64,000 bases of DNA from Silanimonas lenta DSM 16282 (GCF_000429065.1 NZ_AUBD01000009.1:62001-126000); one strand, 5' to 3'; shown: positions 52,331 to 64,000, counted from the stretch's first letter. Notes: generated by a model not told the origin, from the letters alone. Numbers and translations: made by a program.

Positions 52331-55300
52331 TCAGCCCACGAAGCGCCGCGCGTTGCGGAACAAGCGCAGCCAGGGCGAGTCCTCGCCCCAGCCCGCCGGC
52401 GCCCAGCTCAGCTGGACGGTACGGAACACCCGCTCCGGGTGCGGCATCATCAGGGTGGCGCGGCCATCGCGCGAGGTGAGGCCGGCGATGCCTTCCGGCG
52501 AGCCATTGGGATTGGCCGGGAATTCGTGGGTCACCCGCCCGTGGCCGTCGACGTAGCGCAGCGCCACGGCGGCACCGATGCGGTGGGCCTCCTCGGCAAA
52601 ACGCGCGCGTCCCTCGCCATGCGAGACCACCACCGGCAGGCGCGAGCCGGCCATGCCGGCGAGCAGCACCGAGGGCGAGTCCTCCACCAGCACCTGCACC
52701 AGCCGGGCCTCGTACTGCTCGCTCTCGTTGCGCACGAAACGCGGCCAGTGCTCGGCCCCCGGCACCAGGTCCTTGAGCTGCGCCAGCATCTGGCAGCCAT
52801 TGCAGACGCCGAGGCTGAAGGTATCGGGGCGGGCGAAGAAGGCGGCGAACTGCTCGCGCAGCGCCGGGCGGGTGAGGATCGAGGCAGCCCAGCCGCGCCC
52901 CGCGCCCAGCACGTCGCCATAGCTGAAGCCGCCGCAGGCGGCGAGACCCTTGAAGCCCTCCAGCGCGAGGCGGCCTTCGATGAGGTCGCTCATGTGCACG
53001 TCGACGGCGGTGAAGCCGGCGCGGTCGAAGGCCGCGGCCATCTCGACCTGCCCGTTCACCCCCTGCTCGCGCAGGATGGCCACCCGCGGGCGGACGCCGG
53101 TGGCGATGTAGGGGGCGGCCACGTCCTCGGCGGGATCGAAGCCGAGCTTCGGCACGAGACCCGGATCATCGAAGCGCCGGCGCGCCTCGCGCTCGGTGTC
53201 GGCGCAGGCCGGATCGTCGCGCAGCCGCTGCATGGCATGGCTGGTCGACCACCAGGCGTCGAACAGCTCGGCCCACGACCACTCGGCCAGCACCTTGCCC
53301 TCGTCGCTCACCCGCACCCGTGGCGAGGCCGAGGGGCGGCCGATGCGCTGGGCGCATTCGGTGAGGCTGTGGCGCTCCACGAGGTCAGCGAAGGCGGCGC
53401 GGTCTTCCACCGCCACCTGCACCACCGCGCCGAGTTCCTCGGCGAACAGGGTGCGGAAGGGATCGTCGCCCCAGCCGTCGAGCACCACGTCGAGGCCCAG
53501 GTGGCCGGCGAAGGCCATCTCGCAGAGCGTGGCGAAGGCGCCGCCGTCACTGCGGTCGTGGTAGGCGAGCAGCAGGCCCTCGTCGCGGGCGGCATTCACG
53601 AGAGAAACGAAATCACGCAGGCGCTGCGGGTCGTCGAGATCGGGCGGACTGCCGCCGAAAGCGCCGTAACACTGTGCCAGGATGGAGCCGCCGAGGCGCT
53701 TCTTGCCGGCGCCGAGGCCGATCAGCCAGAGCTCGGAGTCCACCCCGCGCTTCAGCTCCGGGGTGAGCTGGCGGCGCACATCGGCCACCCGGGCGAAGGC
53801 GCTGACCACCAGCGACACTGGCGAGACGCTCTTCTGCGCGCCTTCCGGCGCGGCGTACTGCGCCTGCATCGAGAGCGAGTCCTTGCCCACCGGAATCGCG
53901 AGGTCGAGCGCCGGGCAAAGCTCGAGGCCTACCGCCTTCACGGCATCGAACAGGGCGGCATCCTCGCCGGGGTGGCCGGCGGCGGCCATCCAGTTGGCCG
54001 AGAGCTTCACTTCCTCCAGCGCCGCGATGGGAGCGGCGACCAGGTTGGTGATGGCCTCGCCCACCGCCATGCGCGCCGAGGCCCTGGCGTCGATCAGGGC
54101 CAGCGGGGTGCGCTCGCCCATGGCCATGGCCTCGCCGGCGTGGCCGTGGAAATCGGTGAGGGTGATGGCGCAGTCGGCCACCGGCAGCTGCCAGGGACCC
54201 ACCATCTGGTCGCGGGCGGTGAGCCCGCCCACGCTGCGATCACCGATGGTGACGAGGAAGCCCTTGCCCGCCACGGTGGGGTGGGAGAGCACCCGCAGCG
54301 CCGCCTCGCGCAGATCGAGACCGGCAGTGTCGAGCCGCGGCCAGCGCGGCGGCGCCACGCGGGCGGTATCGCGGTGCATCTTCGGCGGCTTGCCGAACAG
54401 CACCTCCATCGGCAGGTCGATGGGGCGGCTGCCGTCCGCGGCCTCCAGTACCAGCACCTCCTCGGCCGTCGCTACGCCGACCACGGCATAGGGGCAGCGC
54501 TCGCGGGCGCACAGGGCCTCGAAGACGGCAAGGTCGCCGGGCGCGATGCCGAGCACGTAGCGCTCCTGCGACTCGTTGCACCAGAGCTGCATCGGCGAGA
54601 GCGAGGGATCGTCGCTCGGCAGCTTCGCGAGCTCGATGCGGCCGCCGAGGCCGGCATCGTGCAGCAGTTCGGGGATGGCGTTCGACAGGCCGCCAGCGCC
54701 GACGTCGTGGATGGCGCGGATCGGGTTGGCATCACCAAGGGCCACGCAGCGGTCGATCACCTCCTGCACCCGGCGCTGCATCTCCGGGTTGTCGCGCTGC
54801 ACCGAGGCGAAATCGAGCTCCTCGCTGCTCTGCCCGCTGGCCAGCGAGCTGGCGGCGCCACCGCCGAGGCCGATCAGCATCGCCGGCCCACCGGCCACGA
54901 TGACGAGATCGCCGGGGCGCAGGCCGAGTTTCTGCACCTGCGGCCGGTCGATCGCCCCGAGGCCGCCGGCCAGCATGATCGGCTTGTCGTAGGCGCGTAC
55001 CAGGCCCGGCGTCCCGGTGGGCAGCTCGAAGCTGCGGAAATAGCCGGCCAGGGCCGGGCGGCCGAACTCGTTGTTGAAGGCGGCGGCACCGAGCGGGCCG
55101 TCGCGCATGATCTCGAAGGCCGGGGCCATGCGCGGATTGAGCGGCCGCGGCTGCTCCCAGGGCTGCGGAGCGCCGGGGATGCGCAGATGCGAGACGGCAA
55201 AGCCGGTGAGCCCGGCCTTGGGCTTGCCGCCGCGGCCGGTGGCGCCCTCGTCGCGGATCTCGCCGCCGGCGCCGGTGGAGGCCCCCGGAAAGGGCGAGAT

Positions 55301-56182
55301 GGCGGTGGGGTGGTTGTGGGTTTCGACCTTGATGCAATAGGCACTGTCGGCGAGCGGCTCGGCGCGGTACTCGCCGCTCGCGGGATCCGGGCGGAAACGC
55401 CGGCCCGGATGGCCTTCCACCACCGCCGCGTTGTCGCTGTAGGCGGTGAGGGTGTGCTGCGGCGTCGCGGCGTGGGTCGCCTTGATCATCTTGAACAGCG
55501 AGTGCGATTGCGCCTCGCCGTCGATGGTCCAGCTGGCATTGAAGATCTTGTGCCGGCAGTGCTCGGAGTTCGCCTGGGCGAACATCATCAGCTCGGCATC
55601 GGTGGCCGGCCGGCCGAGGCGGGTGTAGGCCGCCTGAAGATAGGCGATCTCGTCCTCCGAGAGCGCGAGTCCGAGGCGGACGTTCGCCTGCGGCAGGGCG
55701 GCAGGATCGATGTACTCGACGGCGCCGGTGGCCGGCACCTCGAACAGGGCCGCCGCCGCATCGAGGGACTCGACCAGGGACTGGGTCATCGGGTCGTGCA
55801 GTACCCGGGCGAGACGGCGCGCGGTCCCGGCATCGGCCGGCCAGTGGGCGATGTCGAGGCGCAGGCCGCGCTCCACCCGCGCCACGGCATGGCCGGCGCC
55901 GCGCAGGATCTCGGTGGCCTTGCTCGACCAGGGGGAACGGGTGCCGAAGCGCGGCAGCACGTAGCGGGCCACGGCCCCCGGCGCCGGCGGCGTCATCGCC
56001 ACGCAGCCCTCGAGGATGGCGCCGATGGCGGCGAGATCGAGGCGGGCGCCCGGCTCGGGCTGCAGCAGGTAGAGGTGGCGGGTGCCAGGCACCTCGACCG
56101 TGGGGTGGATCGCCCTGCACTCGGCCAGCAGGCGTTGGAGGCGGAAGGCAGACAGGGCCGGCAGGCCCTCGAGCACGATCAT
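52331..56182 (-). CDS. purL: Phosphoribosylformylglycinamidine synthase (large PurL)
   Basis: Fourth step of purine synthesis: FGAR plus glutamine and ATP to FGAM. The 1283-residue single-chain form is typical of gammaproteobacteria. N-terminal PurS-like domain, linker with [16 protein letters not shown], two PurM-like ATP domains ([41 protein letters not shown]), and a C-terminal glutaminase with the nucleophile cysteine in [22 protein letters not shown] and the HPER motif. A TAGAAT -10-like box lies 32 bp upstream. Confidence 0.98.
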   Translation of the reverse strand: MIVLEGLPALSAFRLQRLLAECRAIHPTVEVPGTRHLYLLQPEPGARLDLAAIGAILEGCVAMTPPAPGAVARYVLPRFGTRSPWSSKATEILRGAGHAVARVERGLRLDIAHWPADAGTARRLARVLHDPMTQSLVESLDAAAALFEVPATGAVEYIDPAALPQANVRLGLALSEDEIAYLQAAYTRLGRPATDAELMMFAQANSEHCRHKIFNASWTIDGEAQSHSLFKMIKATHAATPQHTLTAYSDNAAVVEGHPGRRFRPDPASGEYRAEPLADSAYCIKVETHNHPTAISPFPGASTGAGGEIRDEGATGRGGKPKAGLTGFAVSHLRIPGAPQPWEQPRPLNPRMAPAFEIMRDGPLGAAAFNNEFGRPALAGYFRSFELPTGTPGLVRAYDKPIMLAGGLGAIDRPQVQKLGLRPGDLVIVAGGPAMLIGLGGGAASSLASGQSSEELDFASVQRDNPEMQRRVQEVIDRCVALGDANPIRAIHDVGAGGLSNAIPELLHDAGLGGRIELAKLPSDDPSLSPMQLWCNESQERYVLGIAPGDLAVFEALCARERCPYAVVGVATAEEVLVLEAADGSRPIDLPMEVLFGKPPKMHRDTARVAPPRWPRLDTAGLDLREAALRVLSHPTVAGKGFLVTIGDRSVGGLTARDQMVGPWQLPVADCAITLTDFHGHAGEAMAMGERTPLALIDARASARMAVGEAITNLVAAPIAALEEVKLSANWMAAAGHPGEDAALFDAVKAVGLELCPALDLAIPVGKDSLSMQAQYAAPEGAQKSVSPVSLVVSAFARVADVRRQLTPELKRGVDSELWLIGLGAGKKRLGGSILAQCYGAFGGSPPDLDDPQRLRDFVSLVNAARDEGLLLAYHDRSDGGAFATLCEMAFAGHLGLDVVLDGWGDDPFRTLFAEELGAVVQVAVEDRAAFADLVERHSLTECAQRIGRPSASPRVRVSDEGKVLAEWSWAELFDAWWSTSHAMQRLRDDPACADTEREARRRFDDPGLVPKLGFDPAEDVAAPYIATGVRPRVAILREQGVNGQVEMAAAFDRAGFTAVDVHMSDLIEGRLALEGFKGLAACGGFSYGDVLGAGRGWAASILTRPALREQFAAFFARPDTFSLGVCNGCQMLAQLKDLVPGAEHWPRFVRNESEQYEARLVQVLVEDSPSVLLAGMAGSRLPVVVSHGEGRARFAEEAHRIGAAVALRYVDGHGRVTHEFPANPNGSPEGIAGLTSRDGRATLMMPHPERVFRTVQLSWAPAGWGEDSPWLRLFRNARRFVG

Positions 56183-56213
56183 GGACCAGCGGATCCGGCG
56201 AGGCGGGGGGCGG

Positions 56214-56219
56214 ATTCTA
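56214..56219 (-). promoter_or_regulatory. Candidate purL -10 box
   Basis: TAGAAT (5 of 6 to consensus) in an AT-richer patch, 32 bp before purL. No -35 match and no PurR-type palindrome noticed. Confidence 0.4.
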
Positions 56220-56282
56220 GCAAAGCACCCCTGCCCGGCCGCGGCCGGCGCTGCGACCGGGCAGCGCCGGGATCGGCGTCAA

Positions 56283-57089
56283 TCAGCGCTGCGCCGCCTG
56301 GGCCTGCCGCCGGGCGTCCTGCTCCAGGGCCTGCAGCAGGCGCTGCGGCTCGAGATAGCCGCCGATCTGGGCGCCGCTCGGGGCGAACACCGCCGGAGTG
56401 GCATTGACCCCGACCTCGCGGCCCAGCGCGTACTCCTCGGCCACCGGGCTCCGGCAGCCGGCGGGCGGGGCCGGCAGGGTCTTGCCGCCCTTGGCCTCGG
56501 TCATGGCCTGGCGCGGGTCCTTCGAGCACCACACCGCCTCGGCCTGCTGCCAGGGCGCCGAGCCCTGGCCGGCGCGCGGGAAGAACAGGTACTCCACGGC
56601 GATGCCGAGCGCGTTGTACTCGGCCATGTGCTGGTGGAACATCCGGCAGTAGCCGCAGTCGATGTCGGTGAACACCGTCACCGTGTACTTCGGCTCGCGC
56701 GGGGCGAAGACGATGCGCTTCCCGGCAGGGATGCGCTTCAGCTCCTGCACCCGCACCTCGTCCATGGCCGACTCGGTGAGATTGCGGCGGCCGGCAAGAT
56801 CGATCAGCGCGCCGTCGATGGCATAGCGGCCATCGTCGCTCACATAGAGCACGCGGCCGGCGATCACCACCTCCTGGAAGCCGACGAAGGGCGCCGGGCG
56901 CAGGCGACGGATCTCGTTGCCCGGCAGGACGCCGGCCAGGGCCGCGCGCACCGCCTCCTCGCCCGGGCGGGCCGGAGCGCCGGGAGCAGCCGGCGCCGTG
57001 GCGGCAGGCGTGCCGGCGTTCCCGGCCGGCTGCGCGCAGGCGGCAAGGCTCAGGCCGAGGGAGAGGGCGAGGACGAGAGAACGGAGCAT
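56283..57089 (-). CDS. dsbC: DsbC-like disulfide isomerase, predicted lipoprotein
   Basis: Periplasmic disulfide isomerase/reductase family. 268 residues: signal peptide ending in lipobox SLAAC (Cys18, followed by Ala), an alanine/proline-rich linker (about 20-43), the DsbC dimerisation domain (LPGNEIRRLRPAPFVGFQEVV) and a thioredoxin fold with active site CGYC (145-148), cis-Pro region NATPAVFAPSG. Classical E. coli DsbC is soluble; the lipobox predicts anchoring here to the outer membrane. It lies beside xerD, as in E. coli (xerD-dsbC). Confidence 0.9.
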   Translation of the reverse strand: MLRSLVLALSLGLSLAACAQPAGNAGTPAATAPAAPGAPARPGEEAVRAALAGVLPGNEIRRLRPAPFVGFQEVVIAGRVLYVSDDGRYAIDGALIDLAGRRNLTESAMDEVRVQELKRIPAGKRIVFAPREPKYTVTVFTDIDCGYCRMFHQHMAEYNALGIAVEYLFFPRAGQGSAPWQQAEAVWCSKDPRQAMTEAKGGKTLPAPPAGCRSPVAEEYALGREVGVNATPAVFAPSGAQIGGYLEPQRLLQALEQDARRQAQAAQR

Positions 57090-57145
57090 GCGGGTTCCAG
57101 CATCGGGCGGCGCCGGAGCGCCTGGGCGCGCTATTGAAGCACAGG

Positions 57146-58144
57146 CTAGCCGCGGGGATGGTGCGCGGCATGCAGGCGCTTCAGGCCCTCGCGCGCCACA
57201 TGGGTGTAGATCTGGGTGGTGGACAGGCTGCTGTGGCCGAGCAGCATCTGCACCACGCGCAGGTCGGCGCCGTGGTTGAGGAGATGGGTGGCGAAGCTGT
57301 GGCGCAGGCGGTGCGGCGCCACCCGGGCAGGGTCGAGGCCGGCCACCGCCGCCAGGGCCTTGAGCCGCGCCCAGAAGCCCCGGCGGTCGTAGGGCTCGCC
57401 GTCCGCCGCAAGGAACAGGGCGGGCAGGCTGCGCCCCCTGGCCAGCACCGGCCGCGCCTCGGCCAGGTAGCGCGAGAGCCAGTGCTGGGCCTCGTCGCCG
57501 ATCGGCACCAGCCGCTCCTTGCCGCCCTTGCCGCGCACCCTGAGCACGCCCTGCCGCAGGTTCAGGGCCAGCGTGGGCAGGCCTACCAGCTCGGAGACGC
57601 GCAGGCCGGTGGCGTAGAGCAGCTCGAGCATGGCCCGCTCGCCCAGGCCCGCCGGGCTGCCGGTGTCGGGGGCCCGCAGCAGGGCCTCGACCTCGCTCTC
57701 GGCCAGCACCTTCGGCAGGCCGCGTGGCAGGCCGGGGCGCTCGAGCAGGGTACTGGGATCATCGGCACGCAGGCCCTGGCGCCGGGCATCGGCATAGAAG
57801 GCGCGCAGGGCTGCCAGCAGGCGCGCCGTGCTGCGCGGCGAATAGCCCTGGGCGGCACGCAGGGCGAGCAGTTCGTAGAGCGGCGCGCGGTCCACGGCCA
57901 GCAGCCCGGGGCCGCCCCGCGCCGCCAGCCAGCGGGCCGCCAGCACCAGATCGCTGCGGTAGGCGGCCAGCGTGGCCCGGGCGCAGCCGGTCTCGGCCCA
58001 GAGCCGGCCGAGGAAGGCCTCGATGGCGGCGCGCTCGGCGGCCGGAGCCTCGGGCCAGGCCGCGGCAAGGCGGCGGCGCTCGGCAGGGCTCCGGGCGGCG
58101 GAGGCGGAACGGACGGCTTCGGGACGGGCGGGTTCGGGGCGCAT
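57146..58144 (-). CDS. xerD: Tyrosine recombinase XerD
   Basis: Acts with XerC at dif to resolve chromosome dimers under FtsK control. 332 residues, with an N-terminal extension of about 30 residues compared with E. coli (298). The catalytic set is complete: R182, K206, H278, R281, H304, Y313 (HRLRHSFATH, LLGHSSLSTTQIYTHV). XerD rather than XerC is inferred from its dsbC neighbour. Starts further inside are possible. It is divergent from the RDD gene. Confidence 0.93.
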   Translation of the reverse strand: MRPEPARPEAVRSASAARSPAERRRLAAAWPEAPAAERAAIEAFLGRLWAETGCARATLAAYRSDLVLAARWLAARGGPGLLAVDRAPLYELLALRAAQGYSPRSTARLLAALRAFYADARRQGLRADDPSTLLERPGLPRGLPKVLAESEVEALLRAPDTGSPAGLGERAMLELLYATGLRVSELVGLPTLALNLRQGVLRVRGKGGKERLVPIGDEAQHWLSRYLAEARPVLARGRSLPALFLAADGEPYDRRGFWARLKALAAVAGLDPARVAPHRLRHSFATHLLNHGADLRVVQMLLGHSSLSTTQIYTHVAREGLKRLHAAHHPRG

Positions 58145-58182
58145 CGCAGCCGCCAGCGTAGCGGCCGGCTAAGCTGGTGGCC

Positions 58183-58707
58183 ATGTCCTCCCCTTTCCCG
58201 CACGCCGTCCCGGCGCATCTCGGCTGGCGCCTGCTGGCCCTCGTCTACGACCTCTTCCCGGCGCTGGCCGTGCTGCTGCTCTTCGGCGCGCTGGCCACCG
58301 CCCTCGCCACCGGGCTCGGCCATGCCGATCTCAGCGATCTGCCCTGGGCCGGCCCGCTCCTCGCCCTCGGCGCCTGGGCCTTCGTCGGGGCCTACTTCGT
58401 GCTGAGCTGGCGGCGTGGCGGGCAGACCCTCGGCATGCGCCCCTGGCGCCTCCGGGTGGTGGCCGCGGATGGCCGGCCGGCCACGGCCCGCGCCCTGGCC
58501 CTGCGCTATGCCGCCGCCACCCTGCCCGCCCTGCTGCTGCTCGAGGCCGCCGGCCTGCTGCCCTGGGCCGACCGCCGGCTGCCGTTCTGGATCGCCGGCG
58601 CGGCGGCCGCGGCGGGCCTGCTCTGGTCACTGCTCGACGGCGAGCGCGCCGCCCTGCACGACCGCCTCTCCGGCACCCGCCTGGTACGCCTCGTCAGCGC
58701 CGCCTGA
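58183..58707 (+). CDS. RDD family membrane protein
   Basis: Integral membrane protein of unknown function. 174 residues from ATG 58183 (a GTG two codons earlier is also in frame). Three to four membrane segments, with the family features LGWRLLALVYDLFPALAV at the N-terminus, GQTLGMRPWRLRVV after the second segment, and a C-terminal DRLSGTRLV. Its 3' end overlaps the lptG stop by 14 bp on the opposite strand. Situated between xerD and lptG, as in Xanthomonas. Confidence 0.88.
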   Translation: MSSPFPHAVPAHLGWRLLALVYDLFPALAVLLLFGALATALATGLGHADLSDLPWAGPLLALGAWAFVGAYFVLSWRRGGQTLGMRPWRLRVVAADGRPATARALALRYAAATLPALLLLEAAGLLPWADRRLPFWIAGAAAAAGLLWSLLDGERAALHDRLSGTRLVRLVSAA

Positions 58708-59785
58708 GCATCGCCACGCCGAGCGCCACCAGCAGCAGCACCGGCACCAGGTAGGCGAGCAGCATCGGCAGCTGGTAGGCCTTGGCCAGGTTGGCCAGCA
58801 TCGGCTGCACCAGGCGCGCCAGCAGGGCGAACAGGATGCCGATGAACAGCCGCTTGCCAAAGCCGCCGCTGCGCAGCTGGCCGAAGGCGAAGGGCAGCGC
58901 GGCGAACACCAGGGCCAGGGTGGTGAAGGGATAGAACCAGCGCCGCCAGTAGGTATCGAGCAGGCTGCTGGCATCGAGGCCATTGCGCCGCAGCTGGGCG
59001 ATGCGCTGGCCGAGCGTGGCGGTATCGAGCTGTTCCGGGCCCTGCAGGCTGGCCTCGATGGCGCCGGGCTTGAGCGCCGTGGCCCACTGCTGGGTATCGA
59101 AGGTCTCGATCGTGGCGCTGCGGGGACCGAAGGTGGTGCGCTTCACCCGGCGCAGGGTCCAGCCCACGTCCTCGGCGTAGTCGGCCTCCTCGGCCTGCTG
59201 GATCCATTCGAGCCGCCCCTGGGCATCGAAGGCATAGACCCTCACCTGCTCGAACACCAGCCGGGGCCGGCCCCCGCCCTCGCGGCGCTGGCCGCCGCGG
59301 GCATGGAACACCTCGTCGCCCTCGCGGGCCCAGATGTTGGCCCCGGCCAGGCTCACTTCGGAGCGCGTGGCCTTGAGCTTCAGGGCCTGGGCCCGCTGCT
59401 CGCCCACCGGGTTGATCCACTCCCCCGCCACCAGCAAAGGCAGCAGCAGCAGGGCCACCGTGCCCAGGGTGGTGGCGACGATGCGCCAGGGCGAGAGCCC
59501 GGCGGCGCGCAGGGCGACCAGCTCGGAACGCGCCGCATGCCCGCCGATGGCCAGCACGCTGCCCACCACCGCCGCCATCGGGAAGTTCTCGTAGGCCCGG
59601 CGCGGGGTCTGCAGCACCAGGGCCAGCAGGGCATGGCCAAGGCCGTAGTCGCCCTGCCCCAGGCGGTCGATCTCGCCGAGCAGGCTGCCCACCGTGGCCA
59701 GGCCCACGAACACCAGCCAGGCCGCGCAGACCGCCTTCAGCACCGACAGGCCGAGATAGCGCTGGTGCACGGCCAGCCCGTTCAT
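58694..59785 (-). CDS. lptG: LPS export permease LptG
   Basis: One of two permeases that, with LptB, extract LPS from the inner membrane. 363 residues: six membrane segments flanking a periplasmic beta-jellyroll (about 135-270, [21 protein letters not shown]). [20 protein letters not shown] and the late [24 protein letters not shown] region fit LptG. The ATG overlaps the lptF stop. Confidence 0.95.
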   Translation of the reverse strand: MNGLAVHQRYLGLSVLKAVCAAWLVFVGLATVGSLLGEIDRLGQGDYGLGHALLALVLQTPRRAYENFPMAAVVGSVLAIGGHAARSELVALRAAGLSPWRIVATTLGTVALLLLPLLVAGEWINPVGEQRAQALKLKATRSEVSLAGANIWAREGDEVFHARGGQRREGGGRPRLVFEQVRVYAFDAQGRLEWIQQAEEADYAEDVGWTLRRVKRTTFGPRSATIETFDTQQWATALKPGAIEASLQGPEQLDTATLGQRIAQLRRNGLDASSLLDTYWRRWFYPFTTLALVFAALPFAFGQLRSGGFGKRLFIGILFALLARLVQPMLANLAKAYQLPMLLAYLVPVLLLVALGVAMLRRR

Positions 59786-60867
59786 GCCACCGCCTCCCCG
59801 GCGCGCCGGCGCGCCGGCCTGCCCTCGCGCCACAGCAGCCAGGCGGCGAGCAGGAACAGCGGCAGGTGCAGCCACCACAGGCCGGCCGCCAGCGGCACCT
59901 GGCCGCTGCCGAGCCAGGCCTTGCCGAGCAGCAGCAGATTGGTGCCGAAGGCATAGGCCAGCACCGCCACGATCATCCGCCCGTGCCGCGACTGCCGCGG
60001 CGGACTGCGCGAGAGCGGCAGGGCGAGCAACACCAGGGCCAGGGTGAACAGCGGCACGCCGAGGCGGTAGTGGAACTCGGCGCGGGCCCGCGGCGTGGCC
60101 GTGGCCGAGAGCAGCTCCGGCGTGGGTCGCCCGGCCAGCGGATTGCGGTTGCTGCTCTCCGGGTCGGGCAGGCGCAGCTCGTTCAGCTCGAAGCGCTGCA
60201 GGCGGAAGTCGCGCTGTCCGGGCTGCCCTTCGGCGCGGAAGCCGTCGTGCAGGCGCAGGAAGCGGCCGCCGGCATCGAGGAACAGCTCGCCTTCCACCGC
60301 CGTGACCACGTCCACCCGCTCGCCGCGCTGCATCTGCACGAACAGCCGCGAGAAGCGCCGGCCATCGGGCGAGAGCTCGCCGACGAACACCACCCCGCGG
60401 CCGCCGGGCAGCTCGACGAAGCGCCCGGCATCCAGCCCGGCCACGAGGAAGCTGCGGTTGGCCTCGTCCACCGCCTCGCGGGCGGTACGCTCGGCGAGCG
60501 GCGCCAGCCACAGCGAGCAGGCCCCGACCAGGGCCACGACCGGCAGGGCCACCGAGAGCAGGGGCGCCAGAAGCTGGCGCGGGCCGACGCCCAGCGCCGC
60601 CAGCACCGCCATCTCGCTGTCGCGGTAGAGCCGCGAGAGCCCCATCAGAAGGCCGATGAACAGCCCGAGCGGCAGTACCAGCGGCAGGTAGCCCACGATG
60701 CGCAGGCCGAGCTGCGAGAACAGCAGCGGCGCTGGCACCCGGCCGCGGGCGATCTCGGAGACGAGATCGGCGAACACGCCGCCCAGGCCCACCAGCAGCA
60801 GCACCACGACCGCCGCCGCCGTGCTGGCGGCCAACTGGCGGACGAGATAGCGCTGCAGGGTGGTCAA
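59782..60867 (-). CDS. lptF: LPS export permease LptF
   Basis: Partner permease of LptG. 361 residues: starts at a TTG (60867), [16 protein letters not shown], with a good ribosome site (GGAAGAGG) 6 bp upstream; no ATG fits the conserved N-terminus. Six membrane segments and a periplasmic beta domain ([20 protein letters not shown]...). [17 protein letters not shown] is the coupling-helix region that contacts LptB. Confidence 0.94.
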   Translation of the reverse strand: MTTLQRYLVRQLAASTAAAVVVLLLVGLGGVFADLVSEIARGRVPAPLLFSQLGLRIVGYLPLVLPLGLFIGLLMGLSRLYRDSEMAVLAALGVGPRQLLAPLLSVALPVVALVGACSLWLAPLAERTAREAVDEANRSFLVAGLDAGRFVELPGGRGVVFVGELSPDGRRFSRLFVQMQRGERVDVVTAVEGELFLDAGGRFLRLHDGFRAEGQPGQRDFRLQRFELNELRLPDPESSNRNPLAGRPTPELLSATATPRARAEFHYRLGVPLFTLALVLLALPLSRSPPRQSRHGRMIVAVLAYAFGTNLLLLGKAWLGSGQVPLAAGLWWLHLPLFLLAAWLLWREGRPARRRAGEAVA

Positions 60868-60905
60868 GACGGGCCTCTTCCGGGAGCGTTCACGAGGGGA
60901 TCGAC

Positions 60906-60950
60906 TACACTTGCGGCCCCCTTCCGGGCGCCGCCGTCGGCACGACGGCG
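60906..60950 (+). promoter_or_regulatory. Candidate pepA promoter and leader hairpin
   Basis: TACACT (60906-60911), then a leader of about 95 nt with a 7-bp hairpin (CGCCGTC, 60932-60938; GACGGCG, 60944-60950). -35 not evident. The site lies in the divergent lptF-pepA gap. Confidence 0.35.
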
Positions 60951-61011
60951 CCGACCCGGCCCTCCACGAAGGCGCCGGTCACAGAGCGCCGCATTCTACG
61001 GAAACCCGCCG

Positions 61012-62484
<1,473 letters not shown>

Positions 62485-62518
62485 GGCCCTGCCCCGCGCC
62501 CGCCGCGGGGCCATCGCC

Positions 62519-62947
62519 ATGCGCGCCCGCGCCGATTTCTACCTCATCGACAAGCCGCGCTTCCGCGAGCAGCCGCTGCTGCTCGTCTGCGAGCTCGTCA
62601 AGCGCTGCCATGCCACCGGCAAGCCCACCCTGGTGCTCTGCGCCTCGCAGGCCGAGGCCGAGGAACTCGACGACCTGCTCTGGGCCTTCGAGGAAGACAG
62701 CTTCATCGAGCACCAGATCGCCGGGCTCGAGGAGGACGAGGCGGACGTGCCGGTGCTGATCGCACCACCCGGCATCGACGTGCCGCTGCGGCCCTTCGTG
62801 CTCAACCTGCGCGCCGAGGCGGTGCCTGCGGGCTTCGAGCGGGTGCTGGAAGTGGTGCCGGCCGACCCGGCGGCCCGCGGCCCGCTGCGCGAACGCTGGC
62901 GCCAGTACCAGGCCCTGGGCCTGGAACTGCACAAGCACGACATGTGA
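62519..62947 (+). CDS. holC: DNA polymerase III subunit chi
   Basis: Clamp-loader-associated subunit that binds SSB. 142 residues: ADFYLIDKPRFREQPLLLVCELVKRCHATG at the N-terminus, then LDDLLWAFEEDSFIEHQ and VLIAPPGIDVPLRPFVLNLR, the typical chi pattern. It follows pepA. It converges on pepP with 12 bp between; valS, which often follows holC, is not here. Confidence 0.95.
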   Translation: MRARADFYLIDKPRFREQPLLLVCELVKRCHATGKPTLVLCASQAEAEELDDLLWAFEEDSFIEHQIAGLEEDEADVPVLIAPPGIDVPLRPFVLNLRAEAVPAGFERVLEVVPADPAARGPLRERWRQYQALGLELHKHDM

Positions 62948-62959
62948 GGGCGGCGGCGC

Positions 62960-64000
62960 TCAGGCCGCCATCCAGTCCTCGATGGCCTCGACCTGCTTCG
63001 GCACGGCCGCGGTCAGGATCTCCGGCGCGCCTGCGGTCACCAGCACCTCGTCCTCGATGCGGATGCCGATGCCGCGCCACTTCGCCGGCACATCGGCATC
63101 CGGAGCGATGTACAGGCCGGGCTCGACGGTGAACACCATGCCCGGCTCCAGCAGCCGCGATTCGCCGGCCACCTTGTAGTCGCCCACGTCATGCACGTCG
63201 AGGCCGATCCAGTGGCCGGTCTTGTGCATGTAGAAGGCCTTGTAGGCCTCGTCCTCCAGGGCTTTTTTCAGGCTGCCCCTGAGCAGGCCCAGCGAGAGCA
63301 GGCCCTCGGTGAGCACCCGCACCGCCGCCCGGTGCCCGGCCTCGTAGGGCCGGCCGGGCCGGGCCTCGGCGATCGCCGCCGCCTGTGCCGCCAGGACCAG
63401 CTCGTAGAGCGCGCGCTGTTCCTTCGAGTAGCGCCCGCCCACCGGCCAGGTGCGGGTGATGTCGCTGGCATAGCCACGGAACTCGGCCCCGGCATCGCAG
63501 AGCAGCAGCTCGCCCTCGCGCAGCGGCGCGCTGTTCGCCACGTAGTGCAGCACGCAGGCATTGGCGCCGGCGCCGACGATGGGGTTGTAGGCCGGCACGC
63601 AGTCATGGCGGCGCCAGGTGGCCCAGAGCGCGGCCTCCACCTCGTACTCGTGGCCGCCCGGGCGGGTGGCGCGCATCGCCGCCTTCTGCGCCTCGGCCGC
63701 CACCTGGGCGGCATGGCGCATCTGCTTCAGTTCGGCCGGCGACTTGAACAGGCGCAGCTCGTGCAGCAGGTGGCCGAGCTCGAGGAACTCGTGCGGCGGC
63801 TCGGCGCCCTGCCGCACCCGGGCCCGCACCCGGTTCACCCAGCCGATCAGCTTGAGGTCGAAATCGGTGTCGCGGCCGAAGTGGTAGTAGACGCGCGAGC
63901 GCCCTTCCAGCAGGCCGGGCAGGATCTCGTCGATGTCATCGATCGGGTAGGCGTCGTCGATGCCGTACTCGGCCACCGCCCCCTCCGGCCCGGCGCGCGG
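62960..64000 (-). CDS. pepP: Xaa-Pro aminopeptidase PepP, N-terminus outside window
   Basis: Proline-specific aminopeptidase P (M24B). About 346 codons are visible and the frame stays open to the edge, so about 90-100 N-terminal residues are missing against the E. coli protein (441). Metal ligands appear in order: DAGAEFRGYASDITRT (two Asp), HKTGHWIGLDVHDVG (His), VEPGLYIAPD (Glu) and GIRIEDEVLV (Glu). The visible GTG at 63976 is internal, not the start. In many gammaproteobacteria pepP lies next to ubiH; that side cannot be seen. Confidence 0.95.
   Translation of the reverse strand, partial: PRAGPEGAVAEYGIDDAYPIDDIDEILPGLLEGRSRVYYHFGRDTDFDLKLIGWVNRVRARVRQGAEPPHEFLELGHLLHELRLFKSPAELKQMRHAAQVAAEAQKAAMRATRPGGHEYEVEAALWATWRRHDCVPAYNPIVGAGANACVLHYVANSAPLREGELLLCDAGAEFRGYASDITRTWPVGGRYSKEQRALYELVLAAQAAAIAEARPGRPYEAGHRAAVRVLTEGLLSLGLLRGSLKKALEDEAYKAFYMHKTGHWIGLDVHDVGDYKVAGESRLLEPGMVFTVEPGLYIAPDADVPAKWRGIGIRIEDEVLVTAGAPEILTAAVPKQVEAIEDWMAA

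Noticed and set aside
51994-52556. Open frames in the gspE-purL gap
   Set aside because: They consist of the intergenic repeat and antisense purL.
63250-63275. Possible frameshift at a run of six A in pepP
   Set aside because: The frame is continuous and conserved (SLKKALEDE) on both sides.

Overview
The window is a contiguous, very GC-rich (about 70% by eye) chromosomal segment of a gammaproteobacterium, most likely Lysobacterales (Xanthomonadales). Three things point there. The type II secretion genes run E-F-G-H-I-J-K-L-M-N-D, the xps order of Xanthomonas, with an N-type protein where gspC would be. The division/cell wall (dcw) cluster has no murD between mraY and ftsW. The blocks secA-mutT, mraZ-rnpB-rsmI-lpoA-yraN and xerD-RDD-lptG-lptF-pepA-holC are familiar from that order. 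I cannot name the genus. Almost everything is core housekeeping; no phage, transposase, tRNA or CRISPR array was seen.

Layout. 1-4078 (minus): mutT (cut by the window edge), secA and an M23 peptidase, with dciA divergent (plus). 4713-21256 (minus): lpxC, then the dcw cluster read from mraZ down to ftsZ. Most dcw junctions are ATGA/GTGA or TGATG start-stop overlaps; murF-mraY overlap by 11 bp, rsmH follows mraZ by 5 bp, and ftsZ is set off from ftsA by 62 bp. The mraZ leader carries three 10-bp-spaced MraZ boxes, and upstream lie a perfect DnaA box and a tandem 12-bp repeat. 21614-25352: RNase P RNA, rsmI, lpoA and yraN. 25358-32565 (minus): pgpA, thiL, nusB, ribH, ribBA, ribE, ribD, nrdR and glyA, i.e. 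riboflavin synthesis with thiamine, phospholipid and one-carbon genes. 32680-36000: an RcnB-like periplasmic protein, ettA and pyrF.

36019-51993 (minus) is the most distinctive part. Eleven T2SS genes run without a clear break into an O-antigen/polysaccharide ABC exporter (permease, ATPase with a C-terminal extension), two GT2 glycosyltransferases, a SAM methyltransferase and a PAS-like/GGDEF diguanylate cyclase. All 17 genes overlap or are 41 bp or less apart, so protein secretion, surface-glycan export and c-di-GMP signalling may share one transcript.

52331-64000: purL, a DsbC-like predicted lipoprotein, xerD, an RDD membrane protein, the LPS-export permeases lptG/lptF, leucyl aminopeptidase pepA, DNA polymerase III chi (holC) and a pepP cut by the right edge.

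Between genes, two related repeats (about 22096-22401 and 52062-52324) each lie at the 3' end of a minus-strand gene. Several hairpins of terminator or unknown type also occur.
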